64,000 nucleotides of DNA. Origin: Elusimicrobiota bacterium. GTDB lineage: Bacteria; Elusimicrobiota; UBA5214; JBBAAG01. Location: assembly GCA_041658405.1 (NCBI GenBank), contig JBBAAG010000001.1:86522-150521 (forward strand), in the 5' to 3' direction. Of the stretch, positions 16,825 through 26,028 are shown in pieces. The notes beneath the pieces were generated by a model. It was not told the origin of the DNA. It did no database searches and saw nothing but the letters and a program-made list of their open reading frames with translations. Position numbers and translations under genes: made by a program. How positions within the stretch are numbered: position 1 is the stretch's first letter; every line of letters begins with the position of its first letter.

Positions 16825-19191
16825 ATGCGTAAATTGTTAATCGCCATTGCCGTTACCGTCGCCACTGCGATCTCATCAAGCTTGCAAGGAGCTAACATTG
16901 TGTATCCAAACTACATTGGCAAGATAATCCCCGCACCAAAAGAGGTTGTGTACTACCCGGACTTTTTGATGGTATACAAAAAAAGCGCAGTGGCGTCTTC
17001 GCTGTTAATAGTAACTTCGTCGACAGTTGCTCCGGCGGTAGAGTATGCCATTGAATTATTCAACGGTAAATTACAGTTTGTTTCTAGCACAACCTCTGTC
17101 GTTGACGTTATCTCCGCTCCGTTGAAGGATTACGGGAAGTATGACACTATTATCTCCTTGGGAGATAATGGATTAACCGAAGAGCTTGAGAATAAATATA
17201 ACCTTACCTACAGCACAACAGCACTGGCGAATAGCGAAGGGTATGTTGTCAAAACGGTAAAACATAACAATAAAAACGTAATTATCTGTAAAAGCAATAC
17301 ATCCCGCGGGCTGGCATACTCATTGATATCGTTGATTCACATGATGACTACGGATAAGGACGGTAATGTTGTGCTTCAAAAAGTTGAGGTTACCGACTGG
17401 CCATCATACAAAGTTCGTACTGTCAGCGGAACTACGCAATTCGCTAAGATGAAAGAGTATGCGCGGTGGATGCCGTTGTACAAGCTCAATATGATCGACA
17501 TAAACTACAACACGCACGATTGGCGAAACCCGGATCAACGATACACCGAGTTTGTTAAAGATGTGTGTAACAATAGCCGTGATATCGGGTTAGTTGATAT
17601 CATGCAGTTCGTCAACCCGTACTACTCTGTGAAGGTAACAACATCGTCAAGGATCGTGGTATCCGACCCCGCAGAACGTGACCGGTTGTTTGCCGATTTT
17701 GAGAACAGCCTCGCGCAGGGAGGGAAGTATATAATGCTTTGCGCTGATGACTATACGCATTACAAAGATAAAGAGTTTATCCTGTTTTACGAAGGGGATA
17801 AACAAATGTTTAAAACTGTCGCTGATGCCCAGGCATTCCTTGTGAACGACGTATACCGCCGGGTGAAAGCTAAATATCCTGAGACAACAATTATTTTCTG
17901 CGCACCGCATTATAGCAACGGACACGTGTACGGGTGGAGCCGCGAGCCAAAACTTGCAATTGATTATTTTAAAGAACTCGCGGATAAAATACCGTTGGAC
18001 GTTCCTATCGTATGGACCGGCCCAACGGTGCGGTCGTTCAAGATTACGGAAGATGATGTTAAAGTTTTTTCCGGTTTCATCAACGGGCGGATACCGTTCC
18101 TCTGGGATAATACGTCATACGCGCATCATAAACCATTGATTTGTTTTTTTGATGCCTACGAAATCGACTTACCTGCAAACTTTTATGAACTTACCAACCC
18201 AAGCGGGATTCATATGAACGGAACTGTTAGTGAAATTTACAAACTTACGCATGTTACCGGCGGTGACTATATGTGGAACCCAGGGAAGTATAACGCTAAC
18301 CAGTCAACAAAAGATACGCTAGCGTCTTTACTTGGCCCATCCTGTGCAGAACCGGTATTGGATTTGAAAAACCAGTATTTTGAAACGTTAAACGTTGTGT
18401 TGACCACCCCGAGGAACAAAAGTTACCAATCAACTGTATCCTCGAGCCTCTCAATCCTTGACGCTAAACTTGACAGCGTTGCAAAAGTGTGCAATGATAC
18501 CGCGATGATGTCTGAGATACGCAACACCATCCGCACCCCGCGGGTGGAGTACCAAAAGGTGCTGGACATAAAAAAAGTTGTAGTCAAGAAACTTATGTCC
18601 GGAGCGAAGCTTGACCCGGCCATATCTTTTACCGACGAAAAGTGGGAAACGCTTACCCGTACTTCACAATTTATTCCGATGGATAACAGCGGTAAAATAC
18701 CGCCTACCTACGCGTATGTAGGGTATGACAATAACAATTTGTATATCGCCGTCGTTGCGGAAGAACCCTATGTAAACAAGCTCGGCGGAAAGGTTACCAA
18801 GCGTGACAGCGGGGTGTACAACGAAGATAGTATCGAACTGTTTATCGACCCGAAACTTACACGCGATACTTACTGGCACCTAGGGGTTAATAGTATCAAC
18901 ACACAGTACGATAGCCAGGTGAAACCGGGGACTTCAAAAACCGCGGAAGCAAATATTGAATGGATGTCAAACGTAGAAAAAGATTATAATAAGTCGCGCT
19001 GGATTGCAAAGTTTGTTATCCCGTTTAAGTCGTTAGGCATGGTACCCGTAGCTGGGGATACCTGGGGATTGAACTTAAACCGCCAACGGTATATTGATAT
19101 CGCCGACCCGCAGGAACTATCTACGTGGGCAGGCCTTACCGGTCGGATGTTTTTCCAGCCCAAACTGTTTGGAGAGCTGGTATTTGAATAA
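16825..19191 (+). CDS. secreted GH84-like beta-N-acetylhexosaminidase with C-terminal CBM9-like domain
   Basis: 788 residues with a signal peptide (about 1-22). Residues about 25-180 resemble the GH20/GH84 N-terminal alpha/beta domain. The central barrel (about 190-500) carries the GH84 hallmarks: an Asp308-Asp309 pair (LCADDYTHY), WTGP (397-400) and LWDN (426-429). The DD pair is the catalytic pair in GH84 enzymes, which use substrate-assisted cleavage of beta-linked GlcNAc. Residues about 595-788 form a family-9-type carbohydrate-binding sandwich (EDSIELFIDP). Probably acts outside the inner membrane on amino-sugar glycans; exact specificity is open. Confidence 0.78.
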   Translation: MRKLLIAIAVTVATAISSSLQGANIVYPNYIGKIIPAPKEVVYYPDFLMVYKKSAVASSLLIVTSSTVAPAVEYAIELFNGKLQFVSSTTSVVDVISAPLKDYGKYDTIISLGDNGLTEELENKYNLTYSTTALANSEGYVVKTVKHNNKNVIICKSNTSRGLAYSLISLIHMMTTDKDGNVVLQKVEVTDWPSYKVRTVSGTTQFAKMKEYARWMPLYKLNMIDINYNTHDWRNPDQRYTEFVKDVCNNSRDIGLVDIMQFVNPYYSVKVTTSSRIVVSDPAERDRLFADFENSLAQGGKYIMLCADDYTHYKDKEFILFYEGDKQMFKTVADAQAFLVNDVYRRVKAKYPETTIIFCAPHYSNGHVYGWSREPKLAIDYFKELADKIPLDVPIVWTGPTVRSFKITEDDVKVFSGFINGRIPFLWDNTSYAHHKPLICFFDAYEIDLPANFYELTNPSGIHMNGTVSEIYKLTHVTGGDYMWNPGKYNANQSTKDTLASLLGPSCAEPVLDLKNQYFETLNVVLTTPRNKSYQSTVSSSLSILDAKLDSVAKVCNDTAMMSEIRNTIRTPRVEYQKVLDIKKVVVKKLMSGAKLDPAISFTDEKWETLTRTSQFIPMDNSGKIPPTYAYVGYDNNNLYIAVVAEEPYVNKLGGKVTKRDSGVYNEDSIELFIDPKLTRDTYWHLGVNSINTQYDSQVKPGTSKTAEANIEWMSNVEKDYNKSRWIAKFVIPFKSLGMVPVAGDTWGLNLNRQRYIDIADPQELSTWAGLTGRMFFQPKLFGELVFE

Positions 19192-19208
19192 AGAAGGTAA
19201 ACAGAACC

Positions 19209-21335
19209 ATGAAAAACAAATGTGCTTACTTAAGGATGCTGGTCGTATTATTACTATCGTCCCCCGCTTGGATTACCTGTACAAATGTTATGGGAGAAAA
19301 TACTAAAGTGTTATTATCGCAAAAACAACGGCCGTATATTATCGTTAATAAAGACAAAGTCGCGGAGATAAAAGAACGTATACAAAAGTATGAATGGGCA
19401 AAAACCATTGCGGACCGGTTAATAAAACAGGCGAATAACATTGTTGCAACGCCAGTTAACATACCGGATACCGGCGGGGAGTGGACACACTACTATGCGT
19501 GTCGGCAATGCGGCCGTACGCTGGATTATGTTGACGGTAAAAACTGGTGCCCTGTCTGTAAACTTGACCATCCCGGGATGCCGTATGATGGTGTTGTTGT
19601 CTCGCGTAAGCATCACGCTATTTTAGACAACCTTTTCAACGTTTCTATCGTATATGCACTTACCAGCGATACACGGTATGCTAAGCACGTGCGGGATGTT
19701 TTAACTGGTTATGCGGAGAGATATCGTAACTATCCTCTACACGGGGTGAGGTCAAGAACGAATGATAAATCATGGGGTCATGTGTTTTCACAAACACTGG
19801 ACGAAGCCGTAACGTTTATCTCCGTGGTATGGGCATACGATATTATCTGTAGTAATACGGTTTTCTCTGATATTGATAAACAAAATATTGAACAAAACCT
19901 TTTTCTTGAAGTAGCGAAGAATATTATGCGTAACAATTCGGGACGTAGTAACTGGCAGTCGTGGCATAATGGATTGCTTACTGCTGTGGGGTTGTGTTTA
20001 AACGATTCCAAGATGGTAAGCGATGCGTTGTACGGTGATAGCGGGTTACAGTTTCAACTAAATAACTCTGTCCTCCCCGACGGTTTCTGGTATGAAAGTT
20101 CGCCGTCATACCATTTTTATGCGTTAAAGCCTATCAGAGAAACCGTAGAGATGGCTTCTCTGGCAGGTATTACAGAGTTTGTGGATAATAAACAGTACCG
20201 TTCATTATTCGCTGCACCGCTGGAATATGTCCAGCCGAACCTGCGGTTCCCGGGGGTAAGCGATGCGGCAGAGTTTTCGCTTTCCGGGGAAAGCGCTAAT
20301 TACGAGTACGCATACGCAAAGTTTCGTGATCCAAACTACGCGACAGCAATAAAATCGCGGGGACGGAATTCAATGGAAGCGTTACTTTACGGCGTAGAAC
20401 CGTTACCCGAAACCGCGGGGTTAGTCCTTACCAGCAAGAATTTTGGCGGCTTAGGCGCAGCTGTATTACGTGAAGGTACAGGGTCAGATCAGCTTTATCT
20501 CCACTTCGACTACGGCCCTTATGGGTCAGGCCACGGGCATCCGGATAAACTCGCTATACATTTATACGGATACGGGAAAGTGTTGGCGCCGGATCCTGGG
20601 GTACTCAATTACGGTGCAGCACAGTTTACTTGGTGGTACAAACAAACGTTGTCTCATAATACAGTTTTGATTAATGAAAAAAGCCAGGCAAAGGTAGACG
20701 GGATACTTGAGTTTTTCCATACTGAACCCGGCTTCCACGTGGCACGCGGTATGTGTGATAATTTATACCCTGGTGTGGCTATGCGGAGAACCGTAGTGCT
20801 TACCGACAAATACGTGGTTGATATTTTTGATATCGACTGCGGTACTGTTCCTGTGACAATCGATTGGGCATACCACAACTACGGAATTTTGCAATCATCA
20901 CTTCCGTGGATTGTTCAACCCGAACCGGTATCAAAAGAAAAAGCGTACCAGTATTTTACTGATATCAAAAAAGCGGAACATAACGATGATTGGACTGCTG
21001 ATTTTGTTGATACCGCCAGCAGTGTTACCGTGCGGTTGACAATGCTGGGGCATACCGCAGGGGAAACGAATAATGTTATCTATGCCGGTAACGGGTTAGC
21101 TGGTAAACCTCCGCAAAAATGTCCGATGGTACTCGCACGTAAAACCGGCGCTACTTCCGCGCGGTATATCGCAGTGATCGAACCCTATCGTACCAGCGAA
21201 AATCCGCCGTTACGCGATGTAAAGGTTATAAATAATATTGGAGTTGGCGGTATCGCAAGAATTGAATTAACAAGAAGTGATGCTAAAAAAGACATCATTT
21301 CTTTTACTACGGATAAAGTTGAGTTAATAAAATGA
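19209..21335 (+). CDS. secreted heparinase II/III-family polysaccharide lyase
   Basis: 708 residues with an N-terminal signal region (about 1-26). Near residues 98-118 is a Cys4 zinc-ribbon-like element (CRQCG .. CPVCK). The (alpha/alpha) toroid follows (about 140-400) with WQSWHNGL and WYESSPSYHFYAL, then the beta-sandwich heparinase II/III domain (about 420-700) with GHGHPDKLAIHLYG and SHNTVLIN, where His and Tyr act in uronate abstraction. Such lyases cleave uronic-acid polymers such as heparin-like glycans or alginate by beta-elimination; which one cannot be told. It follows the GH84-like gene by 17 bases and overlaps nfo by 4. Confidence 0.85.
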   Translation: MKNKCAYLRMLVVLLLSSPAWITCTNVMGENTKVLLSQKQRPYIIVNKDKVAEIKERIQKYEWAKTIADRLIKQANNIVATPVNIPDTGGEWTHYYACRQCGRTLDYVDGKNWCPVCKLDHPGMPYDGVVVSRKHHAILDNLFNVSIVYALTSDTRYAKHVRDVLTGYAERYRNYPLHGVRSRTNDKSWGHVFSQTLDEAVTFISVVWAYDIICSNTVFSDIDKQNIEQNLFLEVAKNIMRNNSGRSNWQSWHNGLLTAVGLCLNDSKMVSDALYGDSGLQFQLNNSVLPDGFWYESSPSYHFYALKPIRETVEMASLAGITEFVDNKQYRSLFAAPLEYVQPNLRFPGVSDAAEFSLSGESANYEYAYAKFRDPNYATAIKSRGRNSMEALLYGVEPLPETAGLVLTSKNFGGLGAAVLREGTGSDQLYLHFDYGPYGSGHGHPDKLAIHLYGYGKVLAPDPGVLNYGAAQFTWWYKQTLSHNTVLINEKSQAKVDGILEFFHTEPGFHVARGMCDNLYPGVAMRRTVVLTDKYVVDIFDIDCGTVPVTIDWAYHNYGILQSSLPWIVQPEPVSKEKAYQYFTDIKKAEHNDDWTADFVDTASSVTVRLTMLGHTAGETNNVIYAGNGLAGKPPQKCPMVLARKTGATSARYIAVIEPYRTSENPPLRDVKVINNIGVGGIARIELTRSDAKKDIISFTTDKVELIK

Positions 21336-22186
21336 TCCTCGGTGTGCATTGTTCTATACGCAACGGCTTACCTTCTGCAATAGACGAGGCGGTATCAAAA
21401 AAGTGTAATGCTTTACAAATATTTACACATAATCCCCGCGGATGGCGGTACCGGCAGATAAGCACCGGTGAAATCCATGAGTTCCGTAGTAAGGTGAAAG
21501 AAAATAATATAGTATCCGTTATCGCGCACTCGCCATATCTCCCGAATTTGTGTACGTCAAACCCTGTGCTCTACAAAAAATCGGTTGATACCCTGATTAC
21601 CGACCTCAATACGTGTAACGCAATTGGGGCACACTTTTTGGTGATCCACCCGGGGTCATACTCTGAGAATTCTACACGCGAACACGGGCTCATGCAGTTG
21701 ATCAGCGCTGTGAATAACGCACTGGAGGATCCTTACCTTAATACAAAAGATACGGGTACAGTATTATTGATTGAGAATGTTGCCGGGGGTGGACGGAGGA
21801 TTGGCGAAAAATTAACTGAATTAAAGTATGTGTATGATAATATCAAACTTAAAGAACGTGCCGGGTTTTGTCTGGATACGTGTCATATATACGCCGCAGG
21901 ATATGATATAAAAACATCGGCCGGATGGCGGTTTACCGTTAAGGAAATTGAAGACACTATTGGTTTTATCAACGTGCGGATGTGGCATATAAACGATTCG
22001 AAGTCCGTCCTTGGCGCGCATCTTGACCGCCATGAACATATCGGAAAAGGAATGATCGGGCTGCAGGGAATAAAGAACGTTGTAACTCATACGATACTCG
22101 GGAAATTACCGCTGATACTTGAGACACCAAAAGATCCGCCAGGATCTGATCTCCTCAACTTAGAACGTGTGCGGAAGGTAAGTTGA
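21332..22186 (+). CDS. nfo: endonuclease IV (AP endonuclease)
   Basis: 284 residues, a TIM-barrel AP endonuclease that cuts 5' of abasic sites in base excision repair. Family motifs: LGVHCSIRNG at the start, FTHNPRGW, AHSPYLPNLC, VIHPGSY, VLLIENVAG, GFCLDTCHIYAAGYD, WHINDSK, DRHEHIGKG and LILETP, which together supply the trinuclear zinc ligands. Cytoplasmic. The ATG overlaps the lyase stop (ATGA), so a DNA-repair gene is translationally coupled to a secreted polysaccharide lyase, an unusual partner. Confidence 0.93.
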   Translation: MILGVHCSIRNGLPSAIDEAVSKKCNALQIFTHNPRGWRYRQISTGEIHEFRSKVKENNIVSVIAHSPYLPNLCTSNPVLYKKSVDTLITDLNTCNAIGAHFLVIHPGSYSENSTREHGLMQLISAVNNALEDPYLNTKDTGTVLLIENVAGGGRRIGEKLTELKYVYDNIKLKERAGFCLDTCHIYAAGYDIKTSAGWRFTVKEIEDTIGFINVRMWHINDSKSVLGAHLDRHEHIGKGMIGLQGIKNVVTHTILGKLPLILETPKDPPGSDLLNLERVRKVS

Positions 22187-22259
22187 ACAAAAGCTGAGAT
22201 TATTATAGAATTCTGGTAATATATTAAAAATACATAACGTTAAAAGGAGACTTTTTACA

Positions 22260-23261
22260 ATGCCGGAGATCAGGCAAAACATTATCACACGTGAATGGGT
22301 AGTCATCGCTACGGAACGCGCAAAACGGCCCGATGATTTTAAGAAAGGGCGGATAGATACAACTCCCATACCTTCACATGATCCCGCATGCCCGTTTTGC
22401 CCGGGGAATGAACAGCAGACACCGTATGAGTCATGCACAATCCGCAATAAAAACGGTAACTGGCAGGTACGCGTGATACCCAACAAATTCCCTGCGTTAC
22501 TACGGGAAGGCGTGCTTAAACGTAAATACGAAGGGTCTAAACGTTCAATGACCGGGGTCGGGTTACACGAGGTGGTGATTGAAACACCGGAGCATAACCT
22601 TGATATCCCGCTGATGCCGGAAAATGAGGTTAAAGAAATCCTTATCGCTTACCGTTCAAGATACGCTGAGATGCTGAAAGATAAGAGGATTGAACAGATA
22701 ATTATTTTCCGTAATCACGGGTCTAATGCCGGAACGTCGATTGTTCATCCTCACTCACAGATTATCGCTACACCGATTGTTCCACAACAAATACGGTTAC
22801 GTATGCAGATTGCGATGCAATATCACGACGATACAGGTGAATGTATTTTCTGCAGGATGATGAAGGATGAGCTTGAACAGCAGGAACGCGTAATATTTGA
22901 AACCTCGCATTTTGTGGCGCTTACTCCATACGCAGCATTAACGCCGTTCCATACGTGGATCTTCCCGAAACGTCATTCCTCTTCATTCTCCACAACCAAT
23001 GACGGTGAACTTGAAGACCTTGCGTATGTAATGAAACTTATGCTTGGTAAGTTATACTACGGCCTCGCAAATCCGGACTACAATTTCTGTATACGTTCCG
23101 TCCCGTGCAGCGATGATGTATCAGAATATTTTCACTGGTACATAACAATAATTCCGAGGTTAACCAAAACCGCGGGGTTCGAGCTTGGGTCCGGGATGTT
23201 TATCAATTCGTCTATACCTGAAGAAAACGCTAAATTTTTACGTGAAGTGCAGATGAGGTGA
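22260..23261 (+). CDS. galT: galactose-1-phosphate uridylyltransferase
   Basis: 333 residues. Zinc-site cysteines Cys44 and Cys47 (CPFCPG) and the catalytic HPHSQ (His163-x-His165, the uridylylated His) are present, with the later H..W..I motif (FHTWIFPKRH) and a C-terminal FHWYITIIPR. It swaps UMP between UDP-glucose and galactose-1-phosphate in the Leloir pathway; related enzymes of this length may act on other sugar-1-phosphates. Placed inside the glycan-degradation block, it probably processes released galactose. A GGAG lies about 10 bases before the ATG. Confidence 0.9.
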   Translation: MPEIRQNIITREWVVIATERAKRPDDFKKGRIDTTPIPSHDPACPFCPGNEQQTPYESCTIRNKNGNWQVRVIPNKFPALLREGVLKRKYEGSKRSMTGVGLHEVVIETPEHNLDIPLMPENEVKEILIAYRSRYAEMLKDKRIEQIIIFRNHGSNAGTSIVHPHSQIIATPIVPQQIRLRMQIAMQYHDDTGECIFCRMMKDELEQQERVIFETSHFVALTPYAALTPFHTWIFPKRHSSSFSTTNDGELEDLAYVMKLMLGKLYYGLANPDYNFCIRSVPCSDDVSEYFHWYITIIPRLTKTAGFELGSGMFINSSIPEENAKFLREVQMR

Positions 23262-23267
23262 TATATT

Positions 23268-26000
23268 ATGAACAATTTGCCGTTACTCATGATTCCGTTG
23301 ATAACCGCTCTTACTTCCGGAGTGGATACCAGCCGTATACCTGAAATCACAGATTTTGTTAAACTCTCAACCACTACCGCTGCGGAGAACCAGACAAAAG
23401 CTGCTGTGTGGTATGATGACACACATTTATGTTTTAAACTTACAATGTTTGACCCTGCGGCAATGAAGCTTTCACAGGGTACAGTAACACCGGCTTCTCA
23501 GCATGACGGGTCGTTATGGAGAGAAGATAGTATTGAACTTTTTATTTCACCCGTCGCAGATGGAACTACATATTTTCATATACTCACCAACCCTGTTGGC
23601 GCGGTGTTTGACCAAAAAATGAAGGATGTTACATGGGCTAGTAATGCTGTTATAACAACTAATACCGGCAAGGAGTCCTGGGATGCTGTAATAAAAATCC
23701 CATTTGTGTCATTCGGGGTTACTACCCCTCAACCCAATGATGTGTGGCGGTTAAACATCTGCCGGAACTCAATCTCAACTCATGAAACTTCGTCATGGAT
23801 ACCCGCAGCGAAATCGTTCCATTCACCCGCATCATTCGGGAAACTCGTTTTTGGCGGTGAAAAATGCAGTACTGCGCAGATTAACAGGCATACAGCGTTG
23901 TATCCCGACAAAAATGTTGTCACCTACAGTATTTACAACAATACCGGCGAGAAAAAGAAGTATACCGCTAAAATTTATTCTACTGATATAGTGATCAACA
24001 CCTTAGATAAACCTGTTGTTGAACAAAGGATTGAGTATCAGTTGATAGATGGTATACAACCCTCACCCACAGTATATTTTGTTATTGCAGAAACAACTAC
24101 GGATACTGAACTATTACGCACAATTCTTCCTTCCATCCCGTCGCTTACCGGACAAATGGATACTCTGAAACATGAATTATCAGTTGCGGAAGCTGCGGTG
24201 AATACATTACCCGAAGATAAAAGAACCGGGGTAATAAATATTATTGGTGAAGCGAAGAAAGTTTATACCGACGCAACGGTGGTATATCCAACTACTGATA
24301 TGGATATAAGAAAAGTCAACGCTTCCGCTGCGGTGTTAGCGTATAACACGCGGATGCTGGCATTAACAAAAAATATTGCGGATTATTATGCATTACACAA
24401 AACTATCCCCGAAGGTTTTATCGCTACACCGTTGAACCCGTTGATTAAGGTTTTTAAGGATAGTCCTTACACATACACCCTTGAAAAAAATGTTGAGCTT
24501 AATACAGCAAAGGATGAGTACACAAGTTTTCAGGTGATCGTTATTCCAACAGAACAAAATGTTGATGATGTAAATGTTGAACTCACTGATCTTAAATGCG
24601 GCGATACCGGCGCAGTAATTTCTTCTAAGGACAACATCAAACTATCCGTTGTGTGCTACGTAAAAACCGGAAATCCGGTTTATCCAATCGACCGTATAGG
24701 CTGGTTCCCTGACCCATTGCTTGATTTTTATAAGTTTAAAGTTAAGTTCACTGAAGTACAGCCTGTATGGGTAACAATACACGTTCCAGCGGAAACTCAA
24801 GCGGGAAATTATAAAGGGAAGGTTAAGGTAACAATTCCGGGGAGTTACTCAGCACAGGAAATACCCGTTACTTTGCGTGTGTACAACTTCGTATTACCCC
24901 GAACATCAAGTTTACCGACTGCGTTCCAGTTATGGGATTTACCCGAGAAAATGTATGTCAATACACGCAACTTTATGCTTGACTACCGGGTAAGCCTGAT
25001 AACCCCTATTTACCAAAAACCTGAATGGGCGGGGAAGGCGTTTAACGAATTACCGGTCGAACAAATAACCGTGGAGTATGAAGACTGTTTCCGTCGCGGT
25101 TTGAACGTGTTTAATTTTGCGTTATTCGGTTATAACTGGCCGGGCGGGATTGATTTTTTTAAGGACAGGAAAAATGTCAGGAAAGAAGATTTAGACTTTG
25201 CCGTAAAGTTTGTCACTGACTACAGCGCGTACCTGCGTAAACACGGGTGGTTGAAGTATGCGTATGTTTATACCGCAGATGAACCTAAACCTGAAGATTT
25301 TGTGTTTATCACACGCACCAGCGAACTTGCAAAGAAGTATTGTCCTGCATTAAAGATACTTAATACAACGTACTATAAAGAACATCTTACGAACTATATT
25401 GACATCTTTTGCCCGACTACAGCTAATTTTGATACTGAAATTTTTGAAAAACAACGAAATAAAGGGACTGAGTTCTGGTGGTATGTCTGCCTGTCACCGC
25501 GGCGGCCATATGCGAATTTGTTTATTGACTACCCTGCGATTGATCACCGGTTATTATTTTGGCAAACCTGGCAGTATAAATCCCGCGGGTTTTTGTACTG
25601 GGGGGTAAATGTCTGGGGTAAGAATACCGCGAAAAACGTTATCCCAAATGAGTACAACGAACTCGTGGATTACGATGCGTCAAACGGCCAGGTGCGGGTA
25701 TTCAACGGTGATGGGTTTTTGTTATACCCCGGCCCCGGTGAAAAAGCTTTAAGTACTCTACGGTTTGAATGCCTGCGTGATGGTATACAGGACTACGAAT
25801 ATTTTGTTATCCTCCAGAAAAAAATTAATGAACTAAAGAAAAACGGAAAGTATAAAGACTGGGTGGAAGAAGCGGAAAAACTTGTGGTAGTGCCTGATAC
25901 TGTCAGTAAATCAGTAACAGAGTTTTCAGTGAATCCAGAATTTTTGCTTGAACACCGCAATAAGATAGGTGAACATCTGGACAAAGTGTTCACTAAATAG
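23268..26000 (+). CDS. CBM9-like + DUF4091 (GH123-like) protein
   Basis: 910 residues. N-terminal CBM9-type sandwich (about 15-205: WREDSIELFISP, then FGKLVFG), a linker with a helical segment (about 295-385), a beta-rich domain (about 395-545), and a C-terminal barrel with the DUF4091/GH123 signature: TADEP (Asp671-Glu672), FWWYVCLSPRRPYAN and QTWQYKSRGFLYWGVNVW. In GH123 beta-N-acetylgalactosaminidases the Asp-Glu pair is catalytic by a substrate-assisted mechanism. Only a weak signal sequence is visible, so location is unsure. Starts 6 bases after galT. Confidence 0.78.
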   Translation: MNNLPLLMIPLITALTSGVDTSRIPEITDFVKLSTTTAAENQTKAAVWYDDTHLCFKLTMFDPAAMKLSQGTVTPASQHDGSLWREDSIELFISPVADGTTYFHILTNPVGAVFDQKMKDVTWASNAVITTNTGKESWDAVIKIPFVSFGVTTPQPNDVWRLNICRNSISTHETSSWIPAAKSFHSPASFGKLVFGGEKCSTAQINRHTALYPDKNVVTYSIYNNTGEKKKYTAKIYSTDIVINTLDKPVVEQRIEYQLIDGIQPSPTVYFVIAETTTDTELLRTILPSIPSLTGQMDTLKHELSVAEAAVNTLPEDKRTGVINIIGEAKKVYTDATVVYPTTDMDIRKVNASAAVLAYNTRMLALTKNIADYYALHKTIPEGFIATPLNPLIKVFKDSPYTYTLEKNVELNTAKDEYTSFQVIVIPTEQNVDDVNVELTDLKCGDTGAVISSKDNIKLSVVCYVKTGNPVYPIDRIGWFPDPLLDFYKFKVKFTEVQPVWVTIHVPAETQAGNYKGKVKVTIPGSYSAQEIPVTLRVYNFVLPRTSSLPTAFQLWDLPEKMYVNTRNFMLDYRVSLITPIYQKPEWAGKAFNELPVEQITVEYEDCFRRGLNVFNFALFGYNWPGGIDFFKDRKNVRKEDLDFAVKFVTDYSAYLRKHGWLKYAYVYTADEPKPEDFVFITRTSELAKKYCPALKILNTTYYKEHLTNYIDIFCPTTANFDTEIFEKQRNKGTEFWWYVCLSPRRPYANLFIDYPAIDHRLLFWQTWQYKSRGFLYWGVNVWGKNTAKNVIPNEYNELVDYDASNGQVRVFNGDGFLLYPGPGEKALSTLRFECLRDGIQDYEYFVILQKKINELKKNGKYKDWVEEAEKLVVVPDTVSKSVTEFSVNPEFLLEHRNKIGEHLDKVFTK

Positions 26001-26028
26001 GAAGTGAGTACCGGGTTTTGAATCCGTT

